Shown: in pieces, positions 1 to 11,902 of the stretch | Numbering within the stretch: the first letter of the stretch is position 1 | Layout of the letters: each line of letters begins with the position of its first letter | From: Smallanthus sonchifolius | Lineage: Eukaryota > Streptophyta > Magnoliopsida > Asterales > Asteraceae | Assembly: GCA_023525975.1 (NCBI GenBank) | Contig: CM042040.1 | Span: forward strand, 56,327,486-56,391,485 | DNA length: 64,000 nt | Direction: 5' to 3' | The notes under the pieces: generated by a model | The model's input: the letters and a program-made list of their open reading frames with translations, nothing else | The model's database searches: none | Told to the model about the DNA's origin: nothing | Translations under genes and position numbers: made by a program

Positions 1-255
1 AATGATCATCCGACGCCATTGTTTTTGAAGAAGATTTGAATCGCGAAATCGACGAAGCGATTAGGGTAATTTTTTGGAATTCTTTGTCGTTTGAAAATAT
101 TACGTATGTTGTCATTTACTAAATTACCCTCGCACGCTCAAAAAAATTGGATGTAATTACAAAAACGCAACCGTGTGTTTTGATCCATTGATCATTTAAT
201 CTAATGGTTCAAAACACTTCCTGCACTTTTTTCACTTTTTAGAATGTCCCTCCCC

Positions 256-317
256 TATATATATACATATATATATATACACATATATATATATACATAC
301 ATATATATATATATATA
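256..317. repeat. (TA)n-rich microsatellite
   Basis: Almost pure TA dinucleotides with a few CA interruptions, preceded by CCTCCCC-type sequence. It is the left flank of the miniature element at 318-618. Related TA tracts lie at 619-650 and 1181-1236. The short stretch before it (1-255) holds no recognisable gene. Confidence 0.9.
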
Positions 318-615
318 AGGGAGAGATCAAGAGAAAACAAAAAAGTTAGACGAAAACCGAGAAAACCGCTAAAACAATGTGTAATATTATGGGTTACGTA
401 TACGTAATAGCAATTTTTTTGTTTTCTGTTTACGTATACGTGACACTATGGGTTATACGTAAGCCAATATTTAAATAATTTTTTTGGTAAAAATGTGTAA
501 TATTACATTGACACTCTTCTAAAAAATATAAATAAAATAAAGTAAAAAATAAATATTATTGGTTAAAATTGGTTTTTTAGTGATTTTCTAGGTTTTCGCC
601 TAATCTGAAATCCTC

Positions 616-618
<3 letters not shown>
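318..618. mobile_element. TA-targeted MITE, type 1
   Basis: A roughly 300-bp non-coding element whose two ends are imperfect inverted repeats. The left end reads AGGGAGAGATCAAGAGAAAA. The right end, read on the minus strand, begins GGGGAGGATTTCAG and then shares the gcGAAAACC-GAGAAAA-type block with the left end. Both flanks are TA tracts, as expected if the element integrates into TA microsatellites. The organisation recalls the (TA)n-targeting Micron elements of rice; that comparison is from memory. No ORF. Confidence 0.55.
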
Positions 619-650
<32 letters not shown>

Positions 651-653
<3 letters not shown>

Positions 654-1176
654 GTGAGTTCACTAGAAAACTCATTTTCATGAGAAAACCAAAAAAATCC
701 TACTGCATATGTGTAGTACACCGAAAAACCCAACTCACCCTCAAAAACCAAACCCCCCACCCTACCCCCACCCAAACACCTAAACCCACCCCAAAAACTT
801 AAACCCCCCACCCCACCCCTTCAAAAACCTAAACTAAACCAAAAAGCCTAATCCATCCCTAAAAACCTAAAACCCCCACTCCACCCCCACTAGCCCCTCA
901 CCCACCCCCCAAAAACCTAAATCCCCCACCCACCCCCCGAAAACCTAAACCCCCACCCCTCCAAAAACCTAACATTAAAGCTAAACTAAACCCATTACTT
1001 TTCAAGTTTTTTTATTTATTTATTTTAACGAGGACGACGTGGGAAACAAGGTCTCCGAAGCAGTTTTTTAATTTTTTATTTATTTTTTGAGTTGTGATTT
1101 TTTTTATTATTTTTTTACCTTAAATAAGTAGTTTTTTTCGTTTTCTCATGAACATTAAGTTTTCTTATGATCCTCC

Positions 1177-1180
<4 letters not shown>
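651..1180. mobile_element. TA-targeted MITE, type 2, copy 1
   Basis: Element between (TA)n at 619-650 and 1181-1236. The left end GGGGTGAGTTCACTAGAAAA and the right end on the minus strand GGGGAGGATCATAAGAAAAC form an imperfect terminal inverted repeat, both followed by TTCATGAGAAAAC-like sequence. The centre (about 720-990) is strongly C-rich, with telomere-like CCTAAACC phrases, making one strand C-rich and the other G-rich. A second copy in opposite orientation lies at 46801-47176, which confirms a mobile family. No coding capacity. Confidence 0.7.

Positions 1181-1236
<56 letters not shown>
1181..1236. repeat. (TA)28 microsatellite
   Basis: Uninterrupted TA repeats of about 56 bp separating the MITE at 651-1180 from the next sequence, which starts GAGGGTTCCCCTAC. 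Confidence 0.95.
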
Positions 1237-1239
<3 letters not shown>

Positions 1240-1811
1240 GGTTCCCCTACAAAGTCTAGATTGCCTAAAAAGTCTAGGAATTCATCTCATGCGTTTATTT
1301 TTGCAATTATGTAGTAAAACACCCTACTTATTCCTTATTTTATCAGAGTATTTTATTGCGGAAAAATGGTCCCAGATTCACAAAAACCTTGCCATAAATG
1401 GCTAAGGTAACTTTTTATTATAATATTTGTTTTTACATAAGATAATATAATTACATCATACTACATAGGGATTTTTCAACTCCGACCAGCCTCGTCCTTA
1501 GGAAACTCCATTCCACGTGCTTCTTTCCTGCAGTGTTTGGAAAACGTTTTTGAATTAGCATACGCTAAGTAAGTACACTGCATCATTCATTTTTTTATTT
1601 TAGGTTATTATTATTGTTCAAGTTTCCCAGGCTCTCGTTGCCCCAGTGACCATCTCCGGACGTACCTCCGGTCCCGTCATTCGTATATTTTATGGGTGTG
1701 CTAACCCCCTCGCAACCATCTTAGGCCGTATCTCCGGTCCGAGTATTGGAAAAGTTCTTATAATCGTCAATATAGACCCCTTGCATTTGTCACGAAGACT
1801 CATTCATTCAT
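1237..1811. other. unassigned sequence, possible third TA-targeted element
   Basis: Begins with GAGGGTTCCCCTAC directly after a TA tract, like the left ends of the neighbouring MITEs, but I could not find a matching right end. The 1640-1800 part has short CTCCGG-containing repeats. No credible coding region. Confidence 0.3.
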
Positions 1812-2929
1812 TGTCACACCCCAACCGACGGCGGATTATACGTCGGGGCGGACGCGGTTGTTCAATAGCACAAGGTTGACTATTAAAGTTTAAATACTTT
1901 CATTAATAACTTTCAAGATTACAATACAAAGAAAAGTATCAAGTATAACAAGAATACAAAGTTTAATTTGATAAACATTCTAAGTCCAAAGCATCCTATG
2001 TGATCACAATAAAGCCTCATGCTAGTGTACCTGAAACATGTTAAGTAAACTGTCAACTAAAAATAGTTGGTGAGATACGAAGGTTTTGACACAAGATTAA
2101 AAAGTCTTTTTAAAAGTTTTATAATTCACTATGTCATGTATACTATAGTATAAGTGTGAGAACAAACAAGTTTAAAATTACGCATATCAACCCTCCAACC
2201 AAGTTTAGGCATAACCCGAAGGTTACCCTTAGAAGTTTAAAGTTTAAATCCAGTAGCTCTCGTCCCACTCCCGCTGCCAATCATCATGGGCTCCCCCCGA
2301 ATAGTCAATCAATCTAGGTGGATTGGTCAAATACAATAGATCTATCACTGTCACTTTAGGCCCGATCAAAGTTAATAAATATGCTAGTTTTAAGTTTAAT
2401 TTAAGCATGCAAGTCTCAAAGGCACATAACACAAGAATAAGCATATAGACATAGTTGTACAAGAATTGTGTAAGTATGAAAGATTTATATATGTTCCACC
2501 CCACGTTTATAAATCAAAAACAAAGCAAAAGGGGCAAAGTATACTCATTGGGATTGATGAAATGGTGTCCAACAAGATTTAGGATAGCAAGACTTTGAGA
2601 GAGAAGATCCTCCTAACAAGCCTAAGAACACAAGTCTAAAGTTTAAAGTTTGATCCTATAAGTCTATGGCAAATGATCTAGGATCTAAGATTGACCAGGG
2701 TTCTAAAAAGGAAGACCGGAATGTTTGTGTTTATAAGGTTTAAATAGATTTCTAATTAGAGTTTTAAATAAGTAATACAAGGCTTGATATAAACGTTTAG
2801 TAAGTTTATAGTTTTAGAATAATTATTAATAAAAATAATTATTTAAAAGTCTTACGATTATTAATCACACCTAATGGGCAATAATAATCAAAATAGTCTT
2901 TCTAAGTATTTGTAAGTAGAGTTGGAATA

Positions 2930-3190
2930 ATAGTTGAGTGGAAGACTAAATATTTATCAAGGATGAATAATAATTATTTAAAGGATGAATAATTATTAAA
3001 GATTAATAGTAATTATTTAAAGAACAAATAACGATCAATAAGTAAATATTTAAATAATATATAATTATTAAGGATTAATAATAATTATTTAAAGCATAAA
3101 TAATTATCAAGGATTTATAATAATTATTTAAAGAATAAATAATTATCAAGGATTAATAGTAGTTATTTTATAAATACATATTTTTTAAGG
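2930..3190. repeat. AT-rich degenerate tandem repeat
   Basis: Several units of roughly 45-50 bp sharing TAATAATTATTTAAAG and AATAATTATCAAGGAT phrases, within the candidate solo LTR. Confidence 0.6.
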
Positions 3191-3321
3191 ATGAACAATT
3201 ATCTATACGAATGATCACTTTATGAAATCAATATAACCTATTTAAGCTTTATTAAAGTATGTAAGTCTTAAGTATTTATTATCCTCCTTATTGAAAGACT
3301 AAAGGAATTGAACAGTAACGA

Positions 3322-3614
3322 GGCACGACTGTGCCTAGACATGAAGCACAACCATGCATGGACATGAGGCACGACCGTACCTAGACATGAGGCACGACCG
3401 TGCCTAGGCATGAGGCACGACCGTGCCAAGCCATGAGGCACGACCATGCCTAGGCATGAGGCACGACCGTGCCTAGGCATGAGGCATGAAGCACGACCGT
3501 GCCTGGGCGTAAGGCACCACCGTGCCAGGGCATAAGGCACAACCGTGCCAAGCCATGAGCCACAGGCAAGCTTGGTAGGCATGACCGTGCCTTGACCTGA
3601 GGCACAACCGTGCC
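3322..3614. repeat. palindrome array, GGCACG-AC-CGTGCC, 23-bp period
   Basis: Twelve units of GGCACGACCGTGCC or close variants, mostly 23 bp apart (starts near 3322, 3344, 3368, 3391, 3414, 3437, 3460, 3490, 3513, 3536, 3578, 3601), with CTAGGCATGA-like spacers. Most differences between units are single C-to-T or G-to-A changes in one arm without compensation. An apparent minus-strand ORF across it is an artefact of the repeat. Confidence 0.9.
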
Positions 3615-3634
3615 ATACACATGTGTTGGCTTTC

Positions 3635-3644
3635 CTATTTATAG
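3635..3644 (-). promoter_or_regulatory. TATA box of minus-strand LTR
   Basis: CTATAAATAG on the minus strand. The palindrome array starts about 20 nt downstream, so transcription would be expected to begin within or just before the first unit. Confidence 0.5.
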
Positions 3645-3841
3645 AGTGGTGAGAGCAGCTGAGTTTTATTCTGTTGGCGATATGGGATGGGGAATTCAAC
3701 ATATATAGAGGTGAAATACTAGGATTTCTTGCCTTTGACGATGTGGGACTAAAATTTTTACTTTGAACACCAAATACATCGAAACCTGTAATGTTCGTAA
3801 ACAAGCCGAATCGATAACTACCAAACTACCGCCACATTCAA

Positions 3842-4435
3842 CGTCGTCGCAACGCGAGGCGAGCAAATGCATCAAAACTCGTGCATCTTAGGTGTATTGT
3901 GGACAGTGAGGTGATCTGTCTTTTGGGTACATTATCATTGCTGGAGAGACTGAAAGGTAATCCAACTATCTAGTGAGTTAGTACATCTTTAGGTTTTTTA
4001 GTTGGTGACACCCTGAGAGTGATTAGTAATACACTAGTTTGTCTAGAGTTGTTATCCTTAGAAACCCATATCCATCATAGTTTCTAGAACCGATAGAAGT
4101 TGAGCTTTACGAGTAGGATTCCGACCTAGGTGGTATTCTTCTTATTCCTGTTATTTCCTTAATCCTTTGTCTTGATAGCTAGAGTCGATCTTTAGTTCTG
4201 CATTATTTAGTTAAATCAGTAGTATAGAAAACCCCCCAATCAAATCATCTTATGTCCGAGTCAGAGTTTAGTATAGTTATAGTAGTGTTTTTAGGGTTTA
4301 ATATTCTGGTTTACCGTTAAGCTATACACACTCGATATGTACACTTGCCTATCATTGTGGTTTAGTTCATAGGTACTCAATTTATTACTTAGTAGTCTAG
4401 GTTAGGTTTAGTTGTTATTTTTATAGTCCGTCTAG
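3842..4435. other. unassigned non-coding sequence
   Basis: No ORF, repeat or element boundary I can support in this stretch. Confidence 0.3.
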
Positions 4436-4695
4436 ACGACATCAACTCACTACAATCTAAACTAACCATTTAAGACCTAATATGACCTCTTAAAGCTCAT
4501 CATTGTCCATTAAGAACTATCACGTGTATTAGGATCCATTAAGAAATGCATCATCTATAATTTTCCATTATTATTGAATACAAATCATTACATAGTAAAG
4601 CCCATAATGGTCCACTAAAAGCTACCATGAGTATTAAGGTCTCGTAGGATCCAATAAGACATGTATCATCTACTATTGCCCATTATTATCTAATA
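4436..4695. repeat. degenerate satellite array, left part
   Basis: Units of roughly 140-165 bp sharing the phrases CTCACTACAA, TTTAAGACCTAATATGACC, CATCATGGTCCATTAAGAGC and TCTATTATTGCCCATTAT. The array resumes at 29019 after the 24.3-kb insertion and TAATA is present at both junctions, so 4436-4695 and 29019-29860 were one array. Confidence 0.7.
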
Positions 4696-5560
4696 TGTAA
4701 CAACCCTAAATTTAGAGCCTGATTTTTTATTATTATTTAATTACATGTTACTTACTTGGATACTTAAATTATTGAATAGCAAAGTCGAACACTTTGGGCT
4801 ACCATTTAGATTCCAATAAACGCATTGTGCTCACAACTGAACTAGGCCCATTGGGCCCGACCCAACTGTAGATAAACAAACTCGACCCATTTACGGCCCA
4901 ACTAAAGACCCAATATACGAGGCGAATCCAAAACAAACTAATAAACCTTTGTTTGACGGATCGTTACACGATTCAATATAATTTATAATAGTTACGAACT
5001 AAACTGTGTACACAGAGAACTGTTAGAACTTTTAAACATGCTCGTATGGGTTAATACCGGCTATCTGACGTGATAAAATATTTAAACTTCAAACCTCAAA
5101 TAAATAATATTAATAAATATTAATATTTATTCGGGCGATTGATGAGGAGTTTACGTGAGATCTGCGACTGCGATAAACACTGGTGTGGGCATGTGCGGAA
5201 TATGTTAAACCCGGTATAACTAAATAATATAAACAAGTATCTACTTTATATATATCGTATTATAATATTAGTATTATTATTTAGGAAATAATAATTAACT
5301 TCGGAACGCGAAACATTTAATCTGAGCATACGCGGTTATACATGCGATACAGGAGAGTCATCCGGCTATTTTAGAACTGCGACACTAAGTGAGTAATATA
5401 AATAATTATTTATATTTATTAGTTATTATTACTAATAATATTATTTAAACGAAGCACGAGATGTTTATTTAGGCGAATACGTAGGAGACGCGCGTTGTCG
5501 ACGCAAACTTGGATTGGACAACAGTCAAAACAGAATTTTTAGGAAATAAATATTTAAACT

Positions 5561-5827
5561 TGTTATGAAATATTAAAAGATATGGATGAACACATTTTTC
5601 AACCTAGCTTCATACCTACATGTACTCCAAATAGTTTATCTTGTTTATTGGTTTACCATGTAGTAACTTTTGTAGTATAAATATCACCTCAAAGTGAATG
5701 AGAAAGTGCACCTCTTGTATACACTTTTATAAAAGTCTATGCATTTCTCTACTTCTTATTCTTATCCCCTCTAAATTTCTTATGTTACAAACACTAATCT
5801 TGAGGTAATTCTAGTTATATTATAACA
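5561..5827 (+). repeat. 5' LTR of Copia element
   Basis: 267 bp, TG...CA ends. TATAAATA at 5676-5683 is the likely promoter. Differs from the 3' LTR by a single C/T in the GAAAGTG(C/T)ACC context. Confidence 0.93.
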
Positions 5828-5842
5828 CGTTATCAACACGAG
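5828..5842 (+). promoter_or_regulatory. putative primer-binding site
   Basis: CGTTATCAACACGAG immediately after the LTR. It does not match a tRNA 3' end; an internal or half-tRNA primer is an inference. Confidence 0.4.
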
Positions 5843-6666
5843 AGTTCTTATATCTTAATCAAGAAGATCATAAAAGCACAAAGACATCCATCATAAGCAA
5901 GGTAAACACTTCATTAATAAGAGTTCATAATATACATTGAGAAGACAAGTATTATGGCAAATGAAATAAGTATATAGGACATCTTATTATGGACATTTGC
6001 TAACTATGGGACTACTAACAATCTAACACTTTATTTATGCACACTAACTTTTATTTATGCAACTAACATTTTATTTATATGTCAATCTAACTTTTATTTA
6101 TGCATCTAACTTTTATTTATGTAACTAATCTTTATTTTATGTCAACTAACTTTTAATTATGTTTACTAACGTTTATTTATTCATACTGACATTTTATTCT
6201 TATGCTAACGTTTATTTATGCATACTAACATTTTTATCCTTTCTTAATTTTGTGCATACTAACTTTTATTCTTACGTCTTAATCTTATAATTCATGTCTA
6301 AATTACTTTTTTCGCTTTTACAAAAGTAATTTTCAAACACACAACGGTAACATGACCGTTTGTAAACGGATATAATTTTTTACTATAAATTGACAATCTC
6401 TTTTCTCTTACAACAACAGATTATCTAATTTTCTCAAATTCATCCAAGACAGTTTTCAAAGATGATTCACCCAGCTTTATTATTAGCCACCATAATGCTC
6501 ATTTTAGTTATTATCCCACTTTCTGAAGTCCCACCTGAAGAATTTAAACTTTTATTGTTTATATATTTGTTTATAGCTCTACCACTCTATTGTATCTCAA
6601 TGCTTATTGATATATATGGATTCTAATATTTATCTTATTATTTGCTCTATTATGTTTAGCAACAAA

Positions 6667-7633
6667 ATGTCAAACATTGCAAAAATTGAATTTCCAGCTC
6701 TTGAAATTACTGGAGAAAATTATATGCCATGGACGGCACACGTAAAAAGGCACTTAAAATCAATGGGAGTTCTTGAAACAATACAAGAAGGAAATAAATG
6801 CTCAGAGCAAGATAAAGCGAAAGCTGATGTCTTCCTCCACAAACATATTGACAAAATGTTACAATTTGAATACTCAAATTGTGATGACCCACACATGTTA
6901 TGGAAAGATTTACAAAGCAGATTTGATCATCAAAAGGAAGTTTTGCTTCCTACTGCTAGAGATGAATGGAACAATCTCAGGTTCCAAGATTTTAAAAAAG
7001 TAAATTAGTACACATCTGCTTTATTCAGAATATGTTCAACACTCAGATTTTGTAGGCAAAATGTTACGGAGGAAGATATGTTGGAGAAAACTTTCTCCAC
7101 ATTCCATGCATCGAATATAAACTTGCAACAACAATATCAATTGCAAAAGTTTAAAAGATATTCTGATCTAAACTCTTTTCTCCTCGTAGCAGAAAAAAAC
7201 AATGAGCTATTAATGAAAAATCATGAAGCTCGTCCCACGGGATCACTAGCATTTCCAGAAAGCTAATGCTGTCAACAATAATGATACTAAAAATTATGGA
7301 CGTAAATAGGGACGAGGTCGTGGACGTAGCCATTTAGATAAAAACCATAATAATGGTCGCAACCATTCCTTCAAATGGAACAACAATTATAATCGAGGTA
7401 ATTATCGTGGTCGTGGTCGTGGCCGTATCCAAAGGGCCAACAATTACCACACTCCACAAAATGGCAATCCCAACCAACAAAATAAATTTAAAAATGAAAT
7501 CGGAACGTCTCAAAATCATGGTAGTTCATGTTTTAGATGTGGAAGTTCAAACCACTAGTCAAAGGCTTGTCGCACACCTTCACATCTGTGTAAACTATAC
7601 CAAGCGTCCCTTAAAGGAAAGGAGAAAGAAGTG
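6667..7633 (+). pseudogene. Copia gag, broken
   Basis: Start chosen at the ATG of the MSNIAKIEF segment. The N-terminal part has the gag-like phrases YMPWTAHVKRHL and LWKDLQSRFDHQKEV. It stops at 7006-7008 and the homologous sequence continues (LEKTFSTFHASN, LLVAEKNNELLMKN) up to another stop near 7264. A CCHC-like knuckle (CFRC-GSSNH-...-C) lies near 7529-7570 in a different frame, with a stop after the His. The protein would form the virus-like particle and bind RNA; this copy cannot encode it intact. Confidence 0.8.
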
Positions 7634-7993
7634 AACCATGTGGATAATTTTAACAATGCCAACACCGAGCTTAATAACTCAGACTTCATCAATGACTTGG
7701 GACTATGAAATAAGTGTTACTAGTGATAATTATGTATTTTTTAAACTATGTTTGACTATGTTTAATTAGTCTCCCCTTTTCATATAACATTTTATGTATT
7801 TTCCTAATTATGTTTGACTATGTTTAATTAGTTTCTATTTCATGTAATATATTATGTATTTTCCCAAAGTATGCTTAACTATATTTAATCTTTCATGTAA
7901 TATATTTAACATAATAAATATATCTTATTGAAGATCTCGTAACGAACACTTTACACATTTATTATTTTTCTCTCTTAATTCTTTTATTCATAT

Positions 7994-10900
7994 TTGAAGA
8001 TTAAAATGAAAATCAATGGAGAGCGAGATCAAACAAAGGATGGAGATATGTGTATAGCGGATAGTGGTGCCACACACACTATTCTTAAGTCGAAGAGATA
8101 TTTTTGTGAATTGAAACCAACAAAGGGAACTATTGATACAATATCAGGTCCTACAGATATAATAGAAGGAGTGGGAAAAGCTAATTTAGTATTACTAGAT
8201 GGTACAAAGCTTTTAATAGAGAATGCTTTATTTTCCCCAAAATCAACGAGAAATTTGTTGAGTTTCAAAAACATATATCATAATGGATACAATACACAGT
8301 CAAGGACTGTTGATAATGAAAAATATTTGTATATCATGAATGAAAATCACATCTTGGAAAAATTACCAATGCTCCATTCATGTTTACATTATACACATAT
8401 TAATGTGCCTCAAGCGCATATAGCAATTAAAGAAAAATGTTGTGATCATGGTATATTCAACTTATGGCATGACAGATTGGGCCACCCAGGGTCTGCAATG
8501 ATGAAAAGGATAATTGAAAATACACATGGTCATCCCTTAAAGGATCAAAAGATTCCTCAAACGGATAAAATACGTCATTGCGCATCTTGCTCACTTGGAA
8601 AACTGATTACAAGGCCTTCGCCGTTAAAAGTTGAAAAGGAATCACCTATGTTTCTTGAAAGAATTCAAGGTGATATATGTGTACCAATTCACCCACCATG
8701 TGGACCATTTAGATACTTCATGGTCTTAATAGACGCATTGAGTAGATGGTCTCATGTCTCTTTATTATCAACTCGTAATGTAGCTTTTGCTAAATTCCTT
8801 GCTCAAATTATTAAATTACGAGCACATTTTCCTGACTATACTGTTAAAAGAGTGAGACTCGATAATGCTGGTGAATTTACATCACATGCTTTTAATGATA
8901 TTGTATGTCTATGGGAATTGTTGTCGAACACCCAGTTGCTCATGTACATACACAAAATGGTTTAGCTGAATCGTTAATCAAACGCCTCCGGCTAATAGCT
9001 AGACCATTAATATTCAAAACAAAACTTCCTGTGTCCATTTGGGGCCATGCAATTTTACATGCTGGATCATTGATTCGTATGAGACCAAGTGCAAATCACA
9101 AATATTCTCCTCTACAACTTGTGTCTGGCCAAGAGCCAAACATTTCCCACCTTAGAACTTTTGGATGTGCAGTGTATGTTCCTATTGCACCACCACAACG
9201 CACTAAAATGGGTCCCCAAAGAAGGTTGGGAATATATGTTGGATATGAAACAACTTCGATCATAAGATATCTTGAACCTTTAACAGGTGATGTCTTTACA
9301 GCATGTTTTGCTGATTGCCACTTTAATGAGACAATTTTCCCGGCATTAGGGGCAGAAAAGAAAAATCAAGAAAATGATGTCTCATGGTGTGAACCTTCAT
9401 TATTATATATCAGGATCCAAGGACAAGACAATGTGAGACAGAGGTTCAAAAGATAATGCATCTTCAAGAAATTGCAAATCAATTGCCTGATGCATTTACC
9501 GATACAAAAAGGGTAACTAAATCTCATATCCCAGCTGCTAATGCTCCCGCTCGAGTTGAGATTCCACATAAACAAGTAGATGATAACATGACTCATGAAT
9601 CTCAGAAGCGTTTGAAACGCGGAAGGCCGATTAGTTCAAAGGATAAAAATCCTTGAAAAAGAAAAGGACTTGAAAAGGAAATTGATTCTAATGAAACGCC
9701 AAATATCAAAACCTTTTCTGAGGAAGAAGTGAATGATACCAACAAAGAGATGTCAATCAACTACGGTCATACACATATATTATGGAACCGAAATGAAATG
9801 GAAAATATTGATGAGATATTTTCTTATTCTGTGGCAAGTGAAATTATGAGCGAGGATGACAATCCTGAACCAAAATCTGTCAACGACTGTCAAAATCGAC
9901 ATGACTGGGATAAATGGAAAGATGCTATGCAAGCTGAATTAAATTCGCTTAATAAACGGAAGGTTTTTGGACCTATTGTTATTACACCTAAGGCCGTAAA
10001 GCCTGTAGGATATAAATGGATTTTTGTGCGAAAGCGGAATGAGAAAAATGAAGTTACAAGATATAAAGCGAGACTCGTAGCTCAAGGTTTTTCCCAAAGG
10101 CCAGGTATTGACTACGAGGAAACATATTCTCCCGTTATGGACGCAATTACCTTTAGTTATTTAATCAGCTTAGCTGTCTCTAAAAATTTAGAAATGTGTC
10201 TTATGGATGTCGTTAGAGCTTAATTGTATGGCTCACTTGATAATGACATCTACATGAAAATTCCTGAAGGATTTAAAATCCCTGAAGCGTTAAGCTCAAA
10301 ACCTAAAGAAATGTATTCAATCAAATTACAAAGATCTTTATATGGATTGAAACAATCTGGAAGGATGTGGTACAATCGTTTGAGTGATTATTTGATAAGT
10401 AAAGGCTATACAAATAATCTTATTTGCCCGTGCGTCTTTATTAAGAAGACAACATCAGGATGTGTGATCATAGTTGTATACGTTGATGATCTAAATATAA
10501 TTGGCACACATAAAGAAATCCATGAAGTGATTACCCTTTTAAAGAAAGAATTTGAAATGAAAGATCTTGGAAAAACCAAATATTGTCTTGGTTTACAAAT
10601 TGATCATACGAGTAATGGAATACTTGTGCATCAATCAAATTATACTGAAAAGCTCTTAAAACGTTTCAATATGGACAAGGCAAATCCTTTAAGCACCCCA
10701 ATGGTTGTTAGATCACTCAATGTCGAAAATGATCCATTTCGCCCTTGCGAAGATAGTGAGGAAATCCTTGGTCCAGAGGTACCATACCTCAGTGCAATTG
10801 GAGCTCTTATGTATCTTACTAACTGTACAAGACTTGACATTTCTTTTGCAGTTAATTTGTTAGCAAGGTTTAGTTCATCCCCCACAAAAAGACACTGGAA

Positions 10901-11348
10901 TGGGATTAAACATATTTTTCGATACCTTCAAGGAACTATTGATTTAGGCTTATTTTATCCTAACTATTCGAAAGAAGGTTTGGTTGGTTATGCAGACGCT
11001 GGTTATTTATCGGATCCTCATAAAGCGAGATCTCAAACTGGATACGTATTTATGAACGGAGGAACTGCAATTTCATGGCGTTCTCAGAAACAAACACTTG
11101 TTGCAACATCCTCAAATCATGCTGAAGTCATTGCACTACATGAAGCTTCCAGAGAATGTGTATGGCTGAGATCTATGACACAACTCATAATGACTTCCTG
11201 TGGACTAGAGAAAGATAAAAGTCCAACTCCAATCTACGAAGATAACGCGGCTTGTGTCTCGCAAATGAAAGAAGGATATATCAAAAGTGACAGAACAAAA
11301 CATATACCGCCAAGATTCTTTTCATACACTCAGGACCTTATCAAATAG
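7994..11348 (+). pseudogene. Copia pol: protease, integrase, RT, RNase H, broken
   Basis: Segment 7994-8965 carries the aspartic protease motif ADSGATH and then the integrase zinc region (H...H, CASC) and the first catalytic Asp residues (GDIC, RLDNAGEF). The frame then shifts; 8905-9456 continues integrase with the catalytic Glu in TQNGLAESL, and GRP-like tail text runs to a stop at 9656. RT starts near 9880 (WKDAMQAELNSL) and passes an in-frame TAA at 10221-10223, exactly where the conserved AYLYG segment should be. 10224-11348 has LYGLKQS, YVDD and the RNase H region (DAGYLSDP, TSSNHAE). All catalytic motifs are recognisable, so decay is recent, but at least two frame changes and two stops prevent a product. 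Confidence 0.88.
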
Positions 11349-11620
11349 AATCAGGTTGAAATTAGATATGTCTAATCTAGCAACAATTCAGCTGATCTTT
11401 TCACAAAGGCACTCCCTACAGCAATTTTCAGGAAACACGTTCATGATATTGGAATGCGACATGTACGGACTATATAGTGAGTTACAGATGACAACTTGAG
11501 GGGGAGCTATATACTGCACTCTTTTTTCCTTGGCTAAAGTTTTTTCCCACTGGGTTTTCTTTAGCAAGGTTTTTAATGAGGCAGTACTTCAAAATCTCCA
11601 AAATTGAAAACAGTGTCATC

Positions 11621-11630
11621 CAAGGGGGAG
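11621..11630 (+). promoter_or_regulatory. polypurine tract
   Basis: CAAGGGGGAG directly before the 3' LTR, the expected primer for plus-strand DNA synthesis. Confidence 0.8.
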
Positions 11631-11897
11631 TGTTATGAAATATTAAAAGATATGGATGAACACATTTTTCAACCTAGCTTCATACCTACATGTACTCCAA
11701 ATAGTTTATCTTGTTTATTGGTTTACCATGTAGTAACTTTTGTAGTATAAATATCACCTCAAAGTGAATGAGAAAGTGTACCTCTTGTATACACTTTTAT
11801 AAAAGTCTATGCATTTCTCTACTTCTTATTCTTATCCCCTCTAAATTTCTTATGTTACAAACACTAATCTTGAGGTAATTCTAGTTATATTATAACA
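11631..11897 (+). repeat. 3' LTR of Copia element
   Basis: 267 bp, near-identical to 5561-5827, followed by the TSD AAACT. Confidence 0.93.
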
Positions 11898-11902
11898 AAA
11901 CT

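Larger units (their letters stand above)
1812..3836 (-). mobile_element. candidate solo LTR, minus orientation
   Basis: Begins TGTCACACCCC at 1812 and may end CCACA at 3836. The flanking pentamers are TTCAT (left) and TTCAA (right), a 4-of-5 match, so the right boundary is tentative. No primer-binding site follows the 1812 end on the minus strand, which argues for a solo LTR. A TATA box on the minus strand at 3635-3644 directs transcription into the palindrome array at 3322-3614. The 2930-3190 part is AT-rich with degenerate units of about 45 bp containing AATAATTATTTAAAG. Confidence 0.5.
5561..11897 (+). mobile_element. Copia retrotransposon, complete LTR to LTR, coding region broken
   Basis: Both 267-bp LTRs begin TGTTATGAAATATT and end ATTATAACA, and a perfect 5-bp TSD AAACT lies at 5556-5560 and 11898-11902. 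Domain order is gag, protease, integrase, reverse transcriptase, RNase H, which is Ty1/Copia order. The sequence after the 5' LTR, CGTTATCAACACGAG, resembles the primer site of many plant Copia elements that do not use the tRNA 3' end. A polypurine tract, CAAGGGGGAG, abuts the 3' LTR. The LTRs differ at one position by eye, so insertion is recent. The polyprotein nevertheless has several stops and frame changes. Confidence 0.93.

Noticed and set aside
721..990. Interstitial telomere
   Set aside because: CCTAAACC phrases are irregular, and the same tract is part of a MITE found again at 46801-47176.
563..1405. Short ORFs reading IYIYIY and Pro-rich peptides
   Set aside because: They arise from TA microsatellites and the C-rich MITE core. 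No codon bias or domain.
3268..3804. Minus-strand 178-residue ORF with GRASCL repeats
   Set aside because: It is the translation of the 23-bp palindrome array in an LTR.
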